From Nocardia terpenica (GTDB lineage Bacteria > Actinomycetota > Actinomycetes > Mycobacteriales > Mycobacteriaceae): 64,000 nucleotides of DNA. The position numbers were made by a program, and so were the translations under genes. The first letter of the stretch is position 1, and the number at the start of each line of letters is the position of its first letter. Below are positions 1-8,288 of this stretch, piece by piece. Under the pieces are notes generated by a model, which worked only from the letters and a program-made list of their open reading frames with translations, did not search any database and had not been told where the DNA came from. The stretch lies in NCBI RefSeq assembly GCF_013186535.1, contig NZ_JABMCZ010000003.1, positions 1,116,001 through 1,180,000 on the forward strand, given 5' to 3'.

Positions 1-1269
1 ACCGCGATCGACAGCGACGGCCGAAACACCGAGGCGCGCAGCGACTCCGGGCTCGGCAACGACGTGCTGGGCGCGTTCGGCGACTGGGAGACCATCCGCG
101 AGCAGGTGCGCGAGCTGGCCACCGCCGCGCCGGAGCGTTTCGATTCCGACGTCCTGTCGGCCCTGCGCGCCGCCGAGCGCGACCCCGCGGGCCTGTCCGA
201 CGATCAGTACCTGGCCCTGGCCACCGCCGACGGCCCGGCGCTGGACGCCATCGCCGCGCTCGCCGATCAGCTGCGCCGCGACACCGTCGGCGACGACGTC
301 ACCTACATCGTCAACCGCAATATCAACTTCACCAACATCTGCTACACCGGCTGCCGCTTCTGCGCCTTCGCCCAGCGCAAGGGCGACGCCGACGCCTTCA
401 CGCTGAGCTCCGACGAGGTCGGCGACCGCGCCTGGGAGGCGTACGTCGAGGGCGCCACCGAGATCTGCATGCAGGGCGGCATCGACCCGGAGTTACCGGT
501 CACCGGGTACGCCGACCTGGTCCGGGCGATCAAGAAGCGGGTGCCGTCCATGCACGTGCACGCGTTCAGCCCGATGGAGATCGTCAACGGCGCCTCGCGC
601 GGCGGCCAGAGCGTGCACGACTGGCTGTCGGCGCTGAAAGAGGCGGGCCTGGACACGATTCCGGGCACGGCGGCCGAGATCCTCGACGACGAGGTGCGCT
701 GGGTCCTCACCAAGGGCAAGCTGCCCACCTCGGCCTGGATCGGCGTCATCACCACCGCGCACAAGCTCGGCATCCGCTCCAGCTCCACGATGATGTACGG
801 GCACGTCGACAACCCGAAGCACTGGGTCGGGCACCTGCGGGTGCTGCGCGGCATCCAGGACGAGACCGGCGGCTTCACCGAATTCGTGCTGCTGCCGTTC
901 GTGCACCAGAGCGCCCCGCTGTATCTGGCGGGAGCCTCGCGCCCGGGCCCGACGATTCGTGACAACCGCGCCGCACACGCGCTGGCGCGCATCATGCTGC
1001 ACGGCCGCATTGCCAATATCCAGACCAGCTGGGTCAAGCTGGGCATCCGGGGCACGCAGGTGATGCTCAACGGCGGCGCCAACGACCTCGGTGGCACGCT
1101 GATGGAGGAAACCATCTCCCGCATGGCCGGTTCCGAGCACGGTTCGGCGAAAACCGTTGCCGAGCTGTCCGAGATCGCCGAGGGCATCGGCCGTCCGGTG
1201 CGCGAACGCACCACCACGTACGGCGTTCCGCGCGGTAAATTCTCGGCACTGCCGCTGTCCGTGGGATGA
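1..1269 (+). CDS. fbiC: FO synthase, C-terminal (CofH-type) half, 5'-truncated
   Basis: The reading frame is open from base 1, so the gene begins before the window. The protein joins 4-hydroxybenzyl from tyrosine to 5-amino-6-ribitylaminouracil, the second half-reaction leading to FO, the deazaflavin of coenzyme F420. A radical SAM CxxxCxxC cluster motif (NICYTGCRFC) is encoded at about 334-363, followed by CofH features such as the segments GGIDPELP and TSWVKLG. In mycobacteria and nocardiae FbiC is one fused CofG-CofH protein of about 850 residues; only about 420 are seen here. A free-standing CofH cannot be excluded without the upstream sequence. F420 use fits the PPOX-type protein nearby at 4578. 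Confidence 0.93.
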   Translation, partial: TAIDSDGRNTEARSDSGLGNDVLGAFGDWETIREQVRELATAAPERFDSDVLSALRAAERDPAGLSDDQYLALATADGPALDAIAALADQLRRDTVGDDVTYIVNRNINFTNICYTGCRFCAFAQRKGDADAFTLSSDEVGDRAWEAYVEGATEICMQGGIDPELPVTGYADLVRAIKKRVPSMHVHAFSPMEIVNGASRGGQSVHDWLSALKEAGLDTIPGTAAEILDDEVRWVLTKGKLPTSAWIGVITTAHKLGIRSSSTMMYGHVDNPKHWVGHLRVLRGIQDETGGFTEFVLLPFVHQSAPLYLAGASRPGPTIRDNRAAHALARIMLHGRIANIQTSWVKLGIRGTQVMLNGGANDLGGTLMEETISRMAGSEHGSAKTVAELSEIAEGIGRPVRERTTTYGVPRGKFSALPLSVG

Positions 1270-1373
1270 GCAGCAAGTTAGGCAAGGCTGACCAGTAGTA
1301 ATGTGTCGTTTCGGGATACTGTTGCGCGGGCGCGGAAGTATCCCGCAGGCAAGGACAGACTAGGAGAACGGCA

Positions 1374-1697
1374 GTGCCGTACATCATCGCTGAACCGTGC
1401 GTTGACGTGAAGGACAAGGCGTGCATCGAGGAATGCCCCGTGGACTGCATCTACGAGGGCGGCCGCATGCTGTATATCCATCCGGACGAGTGCGTGGACT
1501 GTGGTGCATGTGAACCCGTGTGTCCGGTGGAGGCGATCTTCTACGAGGACGACACCCCCGATCAGTGGAGCGGCTACGTCAACGCCAACGTCGACTTCTT
1601 CGACGACCTGGGTTCGCCCGGCGGCGCCACCAAGGTGGGCAAGGTCGACTTCGACCCGCCGTTCATCGCCGCCCTGCCCCCGATGGCGAGCGAGTAG
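1374..1697 (+). CDS. fdxA: 7Fe (3Fe-4S/4Fe-4S) ferredoxin
   Basis: A 107-residue soluble electron carrier. Cysteines 9, 17 and 50 match the 3Fe-4S ligands of 7Fe ferredoxins, and 21, 40, 43 and 46 the 4Fe-4S ligands; Cys25 corresponds to the usual non-ligand cysteine. The acidic C-terminal tail is typical of actinobacterial FdxA/FdxC. The start is GTG with AGGAG about 8 nt upstream (1361-1366). It sits just ahead of dapC, the same order as fdxC-dapC in M. tuberculosis (Rv1177-Rv1178). Which reductase or P450 it serves cannot be read from the sequence; two P450s are encoded at 57-59.6 kb. Confidence 0.95.
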   Translation: MPYIIAEPCVDVKDKACIEECPVDCIYEGGRMLYIHPDECVDCGACEPVCPVEAIFYEDDTPDQWSGYVNANVDFFDDLGSPGGATKVGKVDFDPPFIAALPPMASE

Positions 1698-1702
1698 TCG
1701 CC

Positions 1703-2812
1703 TTGTCCGTGCGTGGTCCAGTCAGTAGCCTGCTGCCCGACTTCCCTTGGGACACCATCGCTTCCGCGAAGGCCCGAGCGGCCGAGCATCCCGACGGCAT
1801 CGTCGACCTGTCGGTGGGGACGCCGGTCGATCCGGTCGATCCGCTGATCCGGGAGGCACTGGCGTCGGTGGCGGAGGTGCCCGGCTATCCCGCCACGCAC
1901 GGCACACCCGAGCTGCGCGAGGCCGCGGTGGCGGCGCTCGCGCGGCGCTACGGGATCACCGGCGTCGAGCCCGCCGCGGTGCTGCCCGCGATCGGCACCA
2001 AGGAGCTGATCGCGGGGCTGCCGCGGCTACTGGGCCTGGGCGCCGCCGATCTCGTGGTGATTCCCGAGGTGGCGTACCCGACCTACGAGGTGGGTGCGCT
2101 GCTGGCGGGCGCCCGCATCGCGCGGGCCGACGGTCTCACCCAGCTGGGCCCGCAGTCGCCCGCGCTGATCTTCCTGAACTCGCCGTCGAATCCGACCGGC
2201 CGGGTGCTGGGCGTGGATCACCTGCGCAAGGTGGTCGCCTTCGCCCGCGAGCGCGGCGCGATCGTGGCCTCCGACGAGTGCTATCTGGGCCTGGCCTGGG
2301 ACGAGCCCGCGGTGTCCATCCTCGACCCGCGGGTCTGCGACGGCGACCACACCGGCCTGCTGGCCATCCACTCGCTGTCCAAGACCTCGAATCTGGCCGG
2401 GTACCGGGCCGGGTTCGTGACCGGTGATCCGGCGCTGGTGCGCGAGCTGCTGGCGGTGCGCAAGCACTCCGGCATGATCATGCCGTTCCCGGTGCAGGCC
2501 GCCATGACCGCCGCGCTCCGCGACGACGCGCACGAGGCCCGCCAGCGCGACCGCTACCGCGCCCGCCGCGAGGTGCTGCGAAAGGCATTGCAGGACGCCG
2601 GTTTCCGCATCGACAACTCCCAGGCGGGCCTGTACCTGTGGTCCACCCGCGGCGAGAACGGCCGCACCACCCTGGACTGGCTCGCCGCCCGCGGCATCCT
2701 CGCCGCCCCCGGCGACTTCTACGGCCCCACCGGCACCGCCCACGTCCGCATAGCCCTCACCGCCACCGACGAACGCATCGCCGCCGCCGCCAAACGCCTC
2801 ACGGCCGACTGA
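1703..2812 (+). CDS. dapC: N-succinyldiaminopimelate aminotransferase
   Basis: A fold-type I PLP aminotransferase of about 369 residues that converts N-succinyl-2-amino-6-ketopimelate to N-succinyl-LL-DAP in lysine/peptidoglycan precursor synthesis. The segment SLSKTSNLAGYRAG carries the expected PLP lysine, and NSPSNPTG is the class I cofactor-pocket motif. The start is inferred: TTG at 1703, only 3 bp after the ferredoxin stop, or GTG at 1709. A longer in-frame extension to 1520 lies inside the ferredoxin gene and is unlikely. Tight spacing suggests co-transcription with the ferredoxin. DapD and DapE of the same succinylase pathway are at 11956-14126. Confidence 0.93.
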   Translation: MSVRGPVSSLLPDFPWDTIASAKARAAEHPDGIVDLSVGTPVDPVDPLIREALASVAEVPGYPATHGTPELREAAVAALARRYGITGVEPAAVLPAIGTKELIAGLPRLLGLGAADLVVIPEVAYPTYEVGALLAGARIARADGLTQLGPQSPALIFLNSPSNPTGRVLGVDHLRKVVAFARERGAIVASDECYLGLAWDEPAVSILDPRVCDGDHTGLLAIHSLSKTSNLAGYRAGFVTGDPALVRELLAVRKHSGMIMPFPVQAAMTAALRDDAHEARQRDRYRARREVLRKALQDAGFRIDNSQAGLYLWSTRGENGRTTLDWLAARGILAAPGDFYGPTGTAHVRIALTATDERIAAAAKRLTAD

Positions 2813-2821
2813 TTACCGTCG

Positions 2822-2846
2822 GTCCCGGCATGCTTTTGGCCGGGAC
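2822..2846. repeat. Dispersed hairpin repeat, copy 1 (single)
   Basis: A perfect 8-bp stem (GTCCCGGC at 2822-2829 with GCCGGGAC at 2839-2846) closes a 9-nt loop ATGCTTTTG. The same loop and stem plan recur at 6579, 6615, 18271, 43509, 48213, 48255 and 63367. This copy lies between the convergent stops of dapC and the 79-residue gene, whose stop codon it touches. It could act as a terminator here, but it lacks a downstream T-run. Confidence 0.85.
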
Positions 2847-3085
2847 TACCCGCACGAATCTCCATTGGCCTGCTCGATTCGCGGGTCCGCGAACACCGTC
2901 ACCCCGGCGGCGGCCGCCACCCGCTCGGCGACCGGCTCGTCGACTCTCAGTGCGTAGGTGCCCCGGGTCGGATCGACGGCGACCAGGCCATAGCCGGTGT
3001 CGACGTCGGACGGGGTGAGGTGCAGGGCCCGCAGTGCGTCGTTCAGGGTCGCGCCCGGCGGGAGCTGAACTGTGAGCAGCGGCAT
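2846..3085 (-). CDS. Small protein resembling the N-terminal region of the adjacent subtilase
   Basis: A 79-residue protein with no signal peptide or membrane segment. Its stretch TPSDVDTGYGLVAVDP and the C-terminal FADPRIE parallel APSDV..., DHGYEPVAVP and VFADPAIQ in the N-terminal 110 residues of the subtilase encoded immediately upstream on the same strand (gap 10 bp). The similarity was found by eye. The pair is probably one operon. By analogy with stand-alone I9/propeptide-type subtilisin inhibitors it could inhibit or chaperone the protease, but this is inference. No Pfam family was recognised. One single-copy hairpin repeat overlaps its stop codon. Confidence 0.7.
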   Translation of the reverse strand: MPLLTVQLPPGATLNDALRALHLTPSDVDTGYGLVAVDPTRGTYALRVDEPVAERVAAAAGVTVFADPRIEQANGDSCG

Positions 3086-3095
3086 GCCCGTTACG

Positions 3096-4424
3096 CTACG
3101 CGCGTACGCCCGCCTGTCGCAGCTGTCCGAGGATCCCCGCGGCCTCGGCGACGCCGTACCCGTAGTCGTAATCGAAGTCGGTGGTGCCGTGGTGCTTCGC
3201 GGTCTGCTGGACGATCGAGCGGAGCTTCGCGGGCGGCACCGCGATCGCCGAATACTTGGTGCGGAACGCCGCGATCAGCCCCGCCGCCGTCGGGCAGGCC
3301 GCCGAGGTGCCGGTATCGGGGTCGGTGGCCCCGAACACCGTCGAGCCCAGATAGTGGGTGTAGGTGCAGACGTCCGGCTTGCGATCGGCCAGCCGCCCCG
3401 GCCCCTGCGACGAATACCCCACCCGCTGATCGTTGATATCGACCCCGCCGATGCTCAGCACGTCCGGATGCGAATTGGCCCCGGTGATCGGCTTGTTCGG
3501 GAAATTGCACCGGCTGTCGGGGCAGTCGCGCCCGCAGTTCCCGGCCGCGAAGAGAATGTCGGCCCCGGCCGACTCCAGCGAACCCACGATCACATTGAAC
3601 GGATGGTTCGGATTATCCGAATAGTTTCCGGGCTGGCCGACCGGATAGTCCCACTCCGGCGAGAACATGCCCCAGCTGTTGCTGACCACCAGCGCCCGTG
3701 TTGCCTGCGGCTGATCGGTGAGGACGGTGCGCAGGTGCGCGTAGGCGGCCAGCGCGTCCGACAGCATCCCGTCCATGGTCGACCCGCCCTGCCGGGTGCT
3801 GCGCAGCACGGGGATGTCCAGGAAGGTGGCCGACGGCGCGGCGATCATGGCGTCGAAGGCGCACATGGAGCCGTGGTCGACGGGGAACTGGCCCGCGGTT
3901 CCGGCGACGCCCTGCGGATTCCAGCTGCGCTTGGCATCGATGGCGATATTCCCGCCGCGCACCTTGTCGACCTGCGCGGCATTGATGCCGGTGTCGACGA
4001 TCGCGAGCGCCACCCCGGTGCCGTTGAGCCCGGCCGCCGCCAGATCGGTGACATGCAACCGGGATTCGACATCGTGCCAGCTGCCGACCGCGGGGCTGCC
4101 GCCGCAGGTGAGCACCGGCTGGATGGCGGGGTCGGCGAAAACGCCGGTGACGGCGCCGGATTGCAGCAGCGCGGCGATGACGCGGTCGTGGTCGTCGCCG
4201 ATCTCCCCGCGGATCACCACCGAAGCATGCTGCGGTTCCAGTGAATACGTCGGTGCGGCGTCGACTCCCATGCGCTGCGGCACGGCGACCGGCTCGTAGC
4301 CGTGGTCGAGATCGAATCCGGACAGCTCTCCGGAAACGACGTCGGAGGGGGCGAGACGGACGGTGGGGTCGACGGCAGCGGCGATCATGTCGGCTGCCGG
4401 CCGGAGCTGGAGCACTACTCGCAT
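3096..4424 (-). CDS. S8 family serine peptidase (subtilase), no export signal
   Basis: A 442-residue subtilisin-like protease. Catalytic Asp lies in AIVDTGIN (about residue 145), His in PVDHGSMCAFD, oxyanion Asn in FAAGNCG and Ser in GTSAACPTAAG. The usual HGTHVAG box is degenerate (DHGSMCAFDAMIA), so it is a divergent branch. The N-terminus (MRVVLQLRPAADM) has no signal peptide, and about 110 residues precede the catalytic domain, resembling a prodomain. Several cysteines cluster in the N...CGRDCPDSRC segment. The downstream 79-residue gene resembles this N-terminal region. Substrate unknown; a cytoplasmic or non-classically exported role is inferred. Confidence 0.88.
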   Translation of the reverse strand: MRVVLQLRPAADMIAAAVDPTVRLAPSDVVSGELSGFDLDHGYEPVAVPQRMGVDAAPTYSLEPQHASVVIRGEIGDDHDRVIAALLQSGAVTGVFADPAIQPVLTCGGSPAVGSWHDVESRLHVTDLAAAGLNGTGVALAIVDTGINAAQVDKVRGGNIAIDAKRSWNPQGVAGTAGQFPVDHGSMCAFDAMIAAPSATFLDIPVLRSTRQGGSTMDGMLSDALAAYAHLRTVLTDQPQATRALVVSNSWGMFSPEWDYPVGQPGNYSDNPNHPFNVIVGSLESAGADILFAAGNCGRDCPDSRCNFPNKPITGANSHPDVLSIGGVDINDQRVGYSSQGPGRLADRKPDVCTYTHYLGSTVFGATDPDTGTSAACPTAAGLIAAFRTKYSAIAVPPAKLRSIVQQTAKHHGTTDFDYDYGYGVAEAAGILGQLRQAGVRA

Positions 4425-4577
4425 AACGCCAGTGTGCCGTCACGCCGACCGATTTGCTCGGTGGACGCCGAAAAGTGGCTGAAACGGAATGACGGGCGAA
4501 TCCGAGACTCGGCGCGGTATCGGCGCGGCGCGGCCCGATTTCCGGGCCCTGGCCAGCCGAGTTCCGATCGTGGCCGC

Positions 4578-4946
4578 TCAGATCCCGAAGGCCAGCACCC
4601 GTTCCGGCGTGATCCGGATGAGTTCCGGGGAAGCCCCGGCGGCGAATGTCTCCACCTCGCGCAGAGCCTGTGCGGTGCCGCGAATTTCGAGGCAGCGCAC
4701 CTCCCACGGGTCGGTCGACGCGATGTCGTCGACCACGAAGGCGACGTGCTCGTGCTTGGCCAGGTTCCGGAACTTCTGCGACGCGCCGAGGTTGTGCCCG
4801 GCGATGTCGATGGTGCCCAGGGCCTCGTTGTAGCGGAAGCCGACGGGATTGTTCTGCGGCGTCCCGTCCGGGCGAATGGTCGCGAGCCGACCCAGCCGCT
4901 GGGTGCCGAGGTACGCGATGTGGGCGGGCGACAGCGTTGCGATCAT
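4578..4946 (-). CDS. PPOX-class (pyridoxamine oxidase-like) F420-dependent protein
   Basis: A 122-residue split-barrel flavin/deazaflavin-binding protein. The sequence LGTQRLGRLATIRPDGTPQNNPVGFRY and the later AFVVDDIASTDPWEVRCLEIRG are typical of small actinobacterial PPOX-family F420-dependent oxidoreductases. The start is the ATG at 4946; in-frame codons further upstream give an Arg/Cys-rich extension unlike the family. It lies 46 bp downstream of the acyl-CoA synthetase gene on the same strand. Its substrate cannot be deduced. F420 rather than FMN dependence is inferred from the family and from F420 synthesis (FbiC) in this genome. Confidence 0.87.
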   Translation of the reverse strand: MIATLSPAHIAYLGTQRLGRLATIRPDGTPQNNPVGFRYNEALGTIDIAGHNLGASQKFRNLAKHEHVAFVVDDIASTDPWEVRCLEIRGTAQALREVETFAAGASPELIRITPERVLAFGI

Positions 4947-4992
4947 GCCGCAGACCTTACGACCTGAACCACACTCGAGGTCAACATCATTT

Positions 4993-6423
4993 CTACCCGA
5001 GCAACTTCTTCTGCACCTTGCCCATGGCATTGCGCGGCAGCGCGTCCAGCAACCGTACCTCGCGGGGCCGCTTGTGCACCGAAAGTTGTTGCGCCACATG
5101 CTCGATGAGCTCGGTGCCGACCGATTCCGCCGGTTCCCCGCGCGGCACCACGAAGGCGACGATGCGCTGCCCCAGATCGTCGTCGGGCACCCCGACCACC
5201 GCTACCTCGGCGACCGCCGGGTGGCCGAGCAGCGCGGTCTCGATCTCGCCCGCGCCGATGCGGTAGCCGCCCGACTTGATCAGGTCCACCGACTCGCGGC
5301 CGACGATGCGGTGGAAGCCCTCGGGATCGATCGCCGCGACATCGCCGGTCATGAACCAGCCGTCCTCGGTCCGGCACGCGGCGGTGGCGTCGGGCCGATT
5401 CAGGTAGCCGTCGAACAGCATCGGGCCGCGCACCTGGAGGCCACCGATGCTCTCCCCGTCGTGCGGCACCGGCCGCCCGGCCTCGTCCACGATCCGCGAC
5501 TCGACGCCCGCGACCGGGAGGCCGACCCAGCCGGGGCGGCGTTCGCCGTCGGCGCGGGTGGACAGGGTGATCAGGGTCTCGGTCATGCCGTATCGCTCCA
5601 CTGGCGCATGGCCGGTGAGCTCGCGCAGCTTCTCGAACACCGGCACCGGCAGCGGCGCGCTACCCGAGACCAGCAGCCGGGCGTTGGCCAATTCCCGTGC
5701 GGCGGTGGGATCTTCGGCGACGCGCGACCACACGGTCGGCACCCCGAAGTACAACGTGCCCTTGGCCGCCGCGTAGGCCGCCGGGGTCGGCCTGCCGGTG
5801 TGCACGAGGGGGCTGCCCACCCGCAGCGGACCCAGCACGCCGAGGATCAGGCCGTGCACGTGAAACAGCGGAAGTCCGTGCACCAGAACGTCGTTCGCGG
5901 TCCAGTCCCAGGCCTGCGCGAGGGCGTCCAGCCCGGCGGCGATGGCGCCGCGGCTGAGCATCACGCCCTTCGGCGCGCCGGTGGTGCCGGAGGTGTAGAC
6001 CACGAAAGCCGTTGTGTGCGCGCCCGGTTCGGGATAGGTGTGCCAGGAGCGGGCGTGTTTGCGCACCGGCACCACCGGCAGCGTCGTCCCCGCCGGGGCC
6101 TCGCCCAGCCACGCCCGCGCGCCCGAATCGCCGAGAATGTGCTCGAGTTCGGCGGCGCCCGAATCCGGCGGCACCGGCACCACGGTCACCCCCGCGATCA
6201 GACAGCCGAGCACGGCCAGCACGGTGGTGGCCGTCGGCCGCGCCAGCACCGCGACCCGATCCAACCCCGCGACCCGCTCGGCCACCGAGGTCCCCCCACC
6301 GACCAGATCACTGCGCGACAGCGTCTCCCCGTCAATGGTGACCGCATCCGCAATATCCGCCCCCGCCGCAACGGCACCCGGATGCAACGACCTCAACAGC
6401 GGCAACGACCCGTAAGACGACAC
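4993..6423 (-). CDS. fadD36: Acyl-CoA synthetase FadD36, malonyl-CoA synthetase (MatB)-like
   Basis: A 476-residue ANL-superfamily ligase. The P-loop VVYTSGTTGAPKGVM, ERYGMTET, GWFMTGD and the C-terminal lysine motif PRNAMGKVQKK are all present. The N-terminal region (IDGETLSRSDLVGGGTSVAERVAG, in two runs) matches mycobacterial FadD36 as I remember it, and the whole protein resembles Streptomyces MatB, which ligates malonate or methylmalonate to CoA. DWTANDVLVHGLPLFHVHGL is shared with MatB. A (methyl)malonyl-CoA-forming role is therefore more likely than a long-chain fatty acid role, but is not proven. The start ATG at 6423 fits the MatB length. Confidence 0.87.
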   Translation of the reverse strand: MSSYGSLPLLRSLHPGAVAAGADIADAVTIDGETLSRSDLVGGGTSVAERVAGLDRVAVLARPTATTVLAVLGCLIAGVTVVPVPPDSGAAELEHILGDSGARAWLGEAPAGTTLPVVPVRKHARSWHTYPEPGAHTTAFVVYTSGTTGAPKGVMLSRGAIAAGLDALAQAWDWTANDVLVHGLPLFHVHGLILGVLGPLRVGSPLVHTGRPTPAAYAAAKGTLYFGVPTVWSRVAEDPTAARELANARLLVSGSAPLPVPVFEKLRELTGHAPVERYGMTETLITLSTRADGERRPGWVGLPVAGVESRIVDEAGRPVPHDGESIGGLQVRGPMLFDGYLNRPDATAACRTEDGWFMTGDVAAIDPEGFHRIVGRESVDLIKSGGYRIGAGEIETALLGHPAVAEVAVVGVPDDDLGQRIVAFVVPRGEPAESVGTELIEHVAQQLSVHKRPREVRLLDALPRNAMGKVQKKLLG

Positions 6424-6504
6424 GCGCCCAACCTACCCGCCCCCTCCGCCGTGCCCAACACATGCGCCGCAATTCCAGCACACCCCTAGTTCGCCACTTA
6501 CCTA

Positions 6505-6640
6505 CTCCTGGTCCCGGTCCGCTCACCCTCCTGGTCCCGGTCCGCTCACCCTCTTGATCCCGGTCCGCTCACCTTCTTGATCCCGGCGTGCTTTTGGCCG
6601 GGATCTCCCGCAAGGTCCCGGCCAAAAGCACGCCGGGACC
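6505..6640. repeat. Hairpin repeat locus 2: tandem array plus two inverted hairpins
   Basis: Three full 23-bp tandem units (6505-6527, 6528-6550, 6551-6573, each containing GGTCCCGGTCC or GATCCCGGTCC) run into a partial unit. From there the sequence becomes a hairpin: GATCCCGGC (6579-6587), loop GTGCTTTTG, GCCGGGATC (6597-6605). A second hairpin in opposite orientation follows at 6615-6639, so the pair forms a long inverted repeat with a short spacer. It fills the upstream region of the first oxygenase gene and ends about 15 bp before its TTGACA box. Confidence 0.88.
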
Positions 6641-6654
6641 ACGGGGGCGGCTGG

Positions 6655-6702
6655 TTGACACATCTATGAGGTGGTGAGAAAGTTTGTACACAGCCTTCTC
6701 AT
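6655..6702 (+). promoter_or_regulatory. Promoter/operator of the first MpaB-like gene
   Basis: TTGACA at 6655-6660 is a consensus -35 box. It is followed by ATGAGGTGGTGAGAAA (6666-6681) and CTTCTCAT (6695-6702). The same elements in the same order occur before the second oxygenase gene (8289-8336), with 14 of 16 bases shared in the ATGAG...GAGAAA block. The shared block is a good candidate for the operator of the TetR protein at 7582-8214. Confidence 0.65.
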
Positions 6703-6720
6703 TGGCGAATGGGGTCGACG

Positions 6721-7578
6721 ATGACCGAGCCGCTGCGGGCGACCGTGCACGAATCTTCCTCCGGGGAGCGGGATTTCGATGTCACGCGGTATCTGGACGG
6801 GGCCGCGGCGTTCTTCGGGGCCGCGGCCAATGTCGTCATGCAGCTGAGTGCGCCGCCGGTCGGGTACGGCGTCATCGAGAGCGACATGGACAGCGGCAAG
6901 ATCATGCTGCATCCGGTCAAGCGCACCCGCACCACCCTCACCTACCTGGCGGTGGCCACCCTGGGCAGTGCGGACGAGCGGGCCGCCTACCGCGCGGCGG
7001 TGAACTGGGCGCACCGTACCGTCCACTCCGGCCCGTCCAGCCCGGTGCGCTACAACGCCTTCGATCCCCGGCTCCAGCTCTGGGTGGCCGCCTGCCTGTA
7101 CTGGGGCGCGCGCGACCTGCACGAGCGCATGCACGGCCCGATGCGCCCGGCCGACGCGGACGCCTTCTACCGGCACGCCGAACGGCTCGGCACCACCCTG
7201 CAGATGCCGCCGGAGCTGTGGCCGCCCGACCGCGCCGCCTTCGACCGCTACTGGGCCGCGAACCTGGCGCGCACGACCATCGATGCCCCGGTGCGCGCCT
7301 ACTTCGAGGAGCTGATCGATCTGAAGATGTTCCCGCTCCCGATTCGATTGGTACTCGGGCGATTTCACCGCTTCGTGACGACCGGGCTGCTCCCGGCGCA
7401 CCTGCGCGACCAGATGGGCCTGGCGTGGTCGGACCGCGACGATCGGCGGCTCGCGCTGCTGCTGCGCGCGGCGGGCGCGGTCGAGGCGCGAATGCCCAAG
7501 CCGGTCAAGATGTTTCCGATCAACGCCTGCATGGTCGACATGCGCCTGCGCCGCCGCCTGGGCCTGCGGCTGGTCTGA
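6721..7578 (+). CDS. MpaB-like oxygenase (DUF2236), paralog 1
   Basis: A 285-residue member of the oxygenase MpaB / DUF2236 family, related to fungal MpaB and latex-clearing protein, which are heme-dependent oxygenases cleaving C=C bonds. The family block RYNAFDPRLQLWVAACLYWG is clear, preceded by VNWAHRTVH and followed by RLGTTLQMPPELWP. No signal peptide is seen; a membrane-associated location is possible. Its paralog lies at 8379-9245 (over half identical by eye), with a divergent TetR gene between. The ATG at 6721 was preferred over 6709 because both paralogs then start in the same gtcgacgATGAC context. Substrate unknown. Confidence 0.85.
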   Translation: MTEPLRATVHESSSGERDFDVTRYLDGAAAFFGAAANVVMQLSAPPVGYGVIESDMDSGKIMLHPVKRTRTTLTYLAVATLGSADERAAYRAAVNWAHRTVHSGPSSPVRYNAFDPRLQLWVAACLYWGARDLHERMHGPMRPADADAFYRHAERLGTTLQMPPELWPPDRAAFDRYWAANLARTTIDAPVRAYFEELIDLKMFPLPIRLVLGRFHRFVTTGLLPAHLRDQMGLAWSDRDDRRLALLLRAAGAVEARMPKPVKMFPINACMVDMRLRRRLGLRLV

Positions 7579-7581
7579 CCG

Positions 7582-8214
7582 CTACAGCAGCCGGAATCCG
7601 GGAACCACGTGCTCGCGGGCGAATTGCCGCACGGCGGCGTCGTCGCCGAGCGGAATCACGGTCTGCGGCGTGAGCGCCATGGAAAGCGCCGTGCGGGCGA
7701 TCATTTCGGCCAGCGGCAGCGGATCGTATTGCGGCAGTTTGCCTTCGCGCTGCAACCGGGCGATGAACTCGGCCAGGTAGTCGCGGCCGAGCTCGATGAC
7801 CGGCGCACCCTGCACGGTGAGGTACGGCAGCACCGTCTCCGGCTCGGTCTTCAGCAGCCGGTCCAGCAGGCGATTGCCGCGCAGCCCGTCGAGGAATGCG
7901 ACGAACAGCTCCACGATCTGGTCCTCGGCGCTGGCGTCGCGGTCGATCTGCCGCTGCACGGTGGCATCCGCCTTGTCGATGAACTGCCGCGCCTGCCGCA
8001 GCCCGACGGCCTGGATGAGATCGGACTTGTTCGCGAAGCGCCGGTACAGCGTGGCCAGCGACAGCCCGCCGCGGCGCGCCACCTCCACCATGCTGGTGCG
8101 CTTGATCCCGAAGTCCAGGAAGGCCAGCAGCGCGGCGTCGAGCACCCCGGCCCGGTCGCCGTCCTCCGGCGTCGCGCCCCGTACCAGCGGCAACAGTCTG
8201 GCCAGCTTGGCCAC
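7582..8214 (-). CDS. TetR/AcrR family repressor
   Basis: A 210-residue regulator with the N-terminal HTH ...FGIKRTSMVEVARRGGLSLATLYRRFANK and a variable ligand-binding C-terminal domain. The GTG start at 8214 has GAGGGGG about 6-8 nt upstream; the longer in-frame extension to 8295 would run into the divergent promoter and is less likely. The gene is convergent with paralog 1 (stop-to-stop 3 bp) and divergent from paralog 2. Given its position and the shared operator-like block in both oxygenase promoters, it probably controls both, with an unknown (perhaps lipid or terpenoid) inducer. Confidence 0.9.
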   Translation of the reverse strand: MAKLARLLPLVRGATPEDGDRAGVLDAALLAFLDFGIKRTSMVEVARRGGLSLATLYRRFANKSDLIQAVGLRQARQFIDKADATVQRQIDRDASAEDQIVELFVAFLDGLRGNRLLDRLLKTEPETVLPYLTVQGAPVIELGRDYLAEFIARLQREGKLPQYDPLPLAEMIARTALSMALTPQTVIPLGDDAAVRQFAREHVVPGFRLL

Positions 8215-8288
8215 GGTGGTCCCCCTCTCGACGCGCGAAACGATGACAAGGGAATCATCGCACAGGGTCACGGTACCGCCGACGAGCG

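Noticed and set aside
2638..3018. Arg/Pro-rich long ORFs on either strand over real genes (for example 2638-3018, 13469-14260, 17408-18250, 53760-55000)
   Set aside because: GC-rich genes give long open shadow frames; these have Arg/Pro/His/Gly-heavy composition and overlap well-identified proteins.
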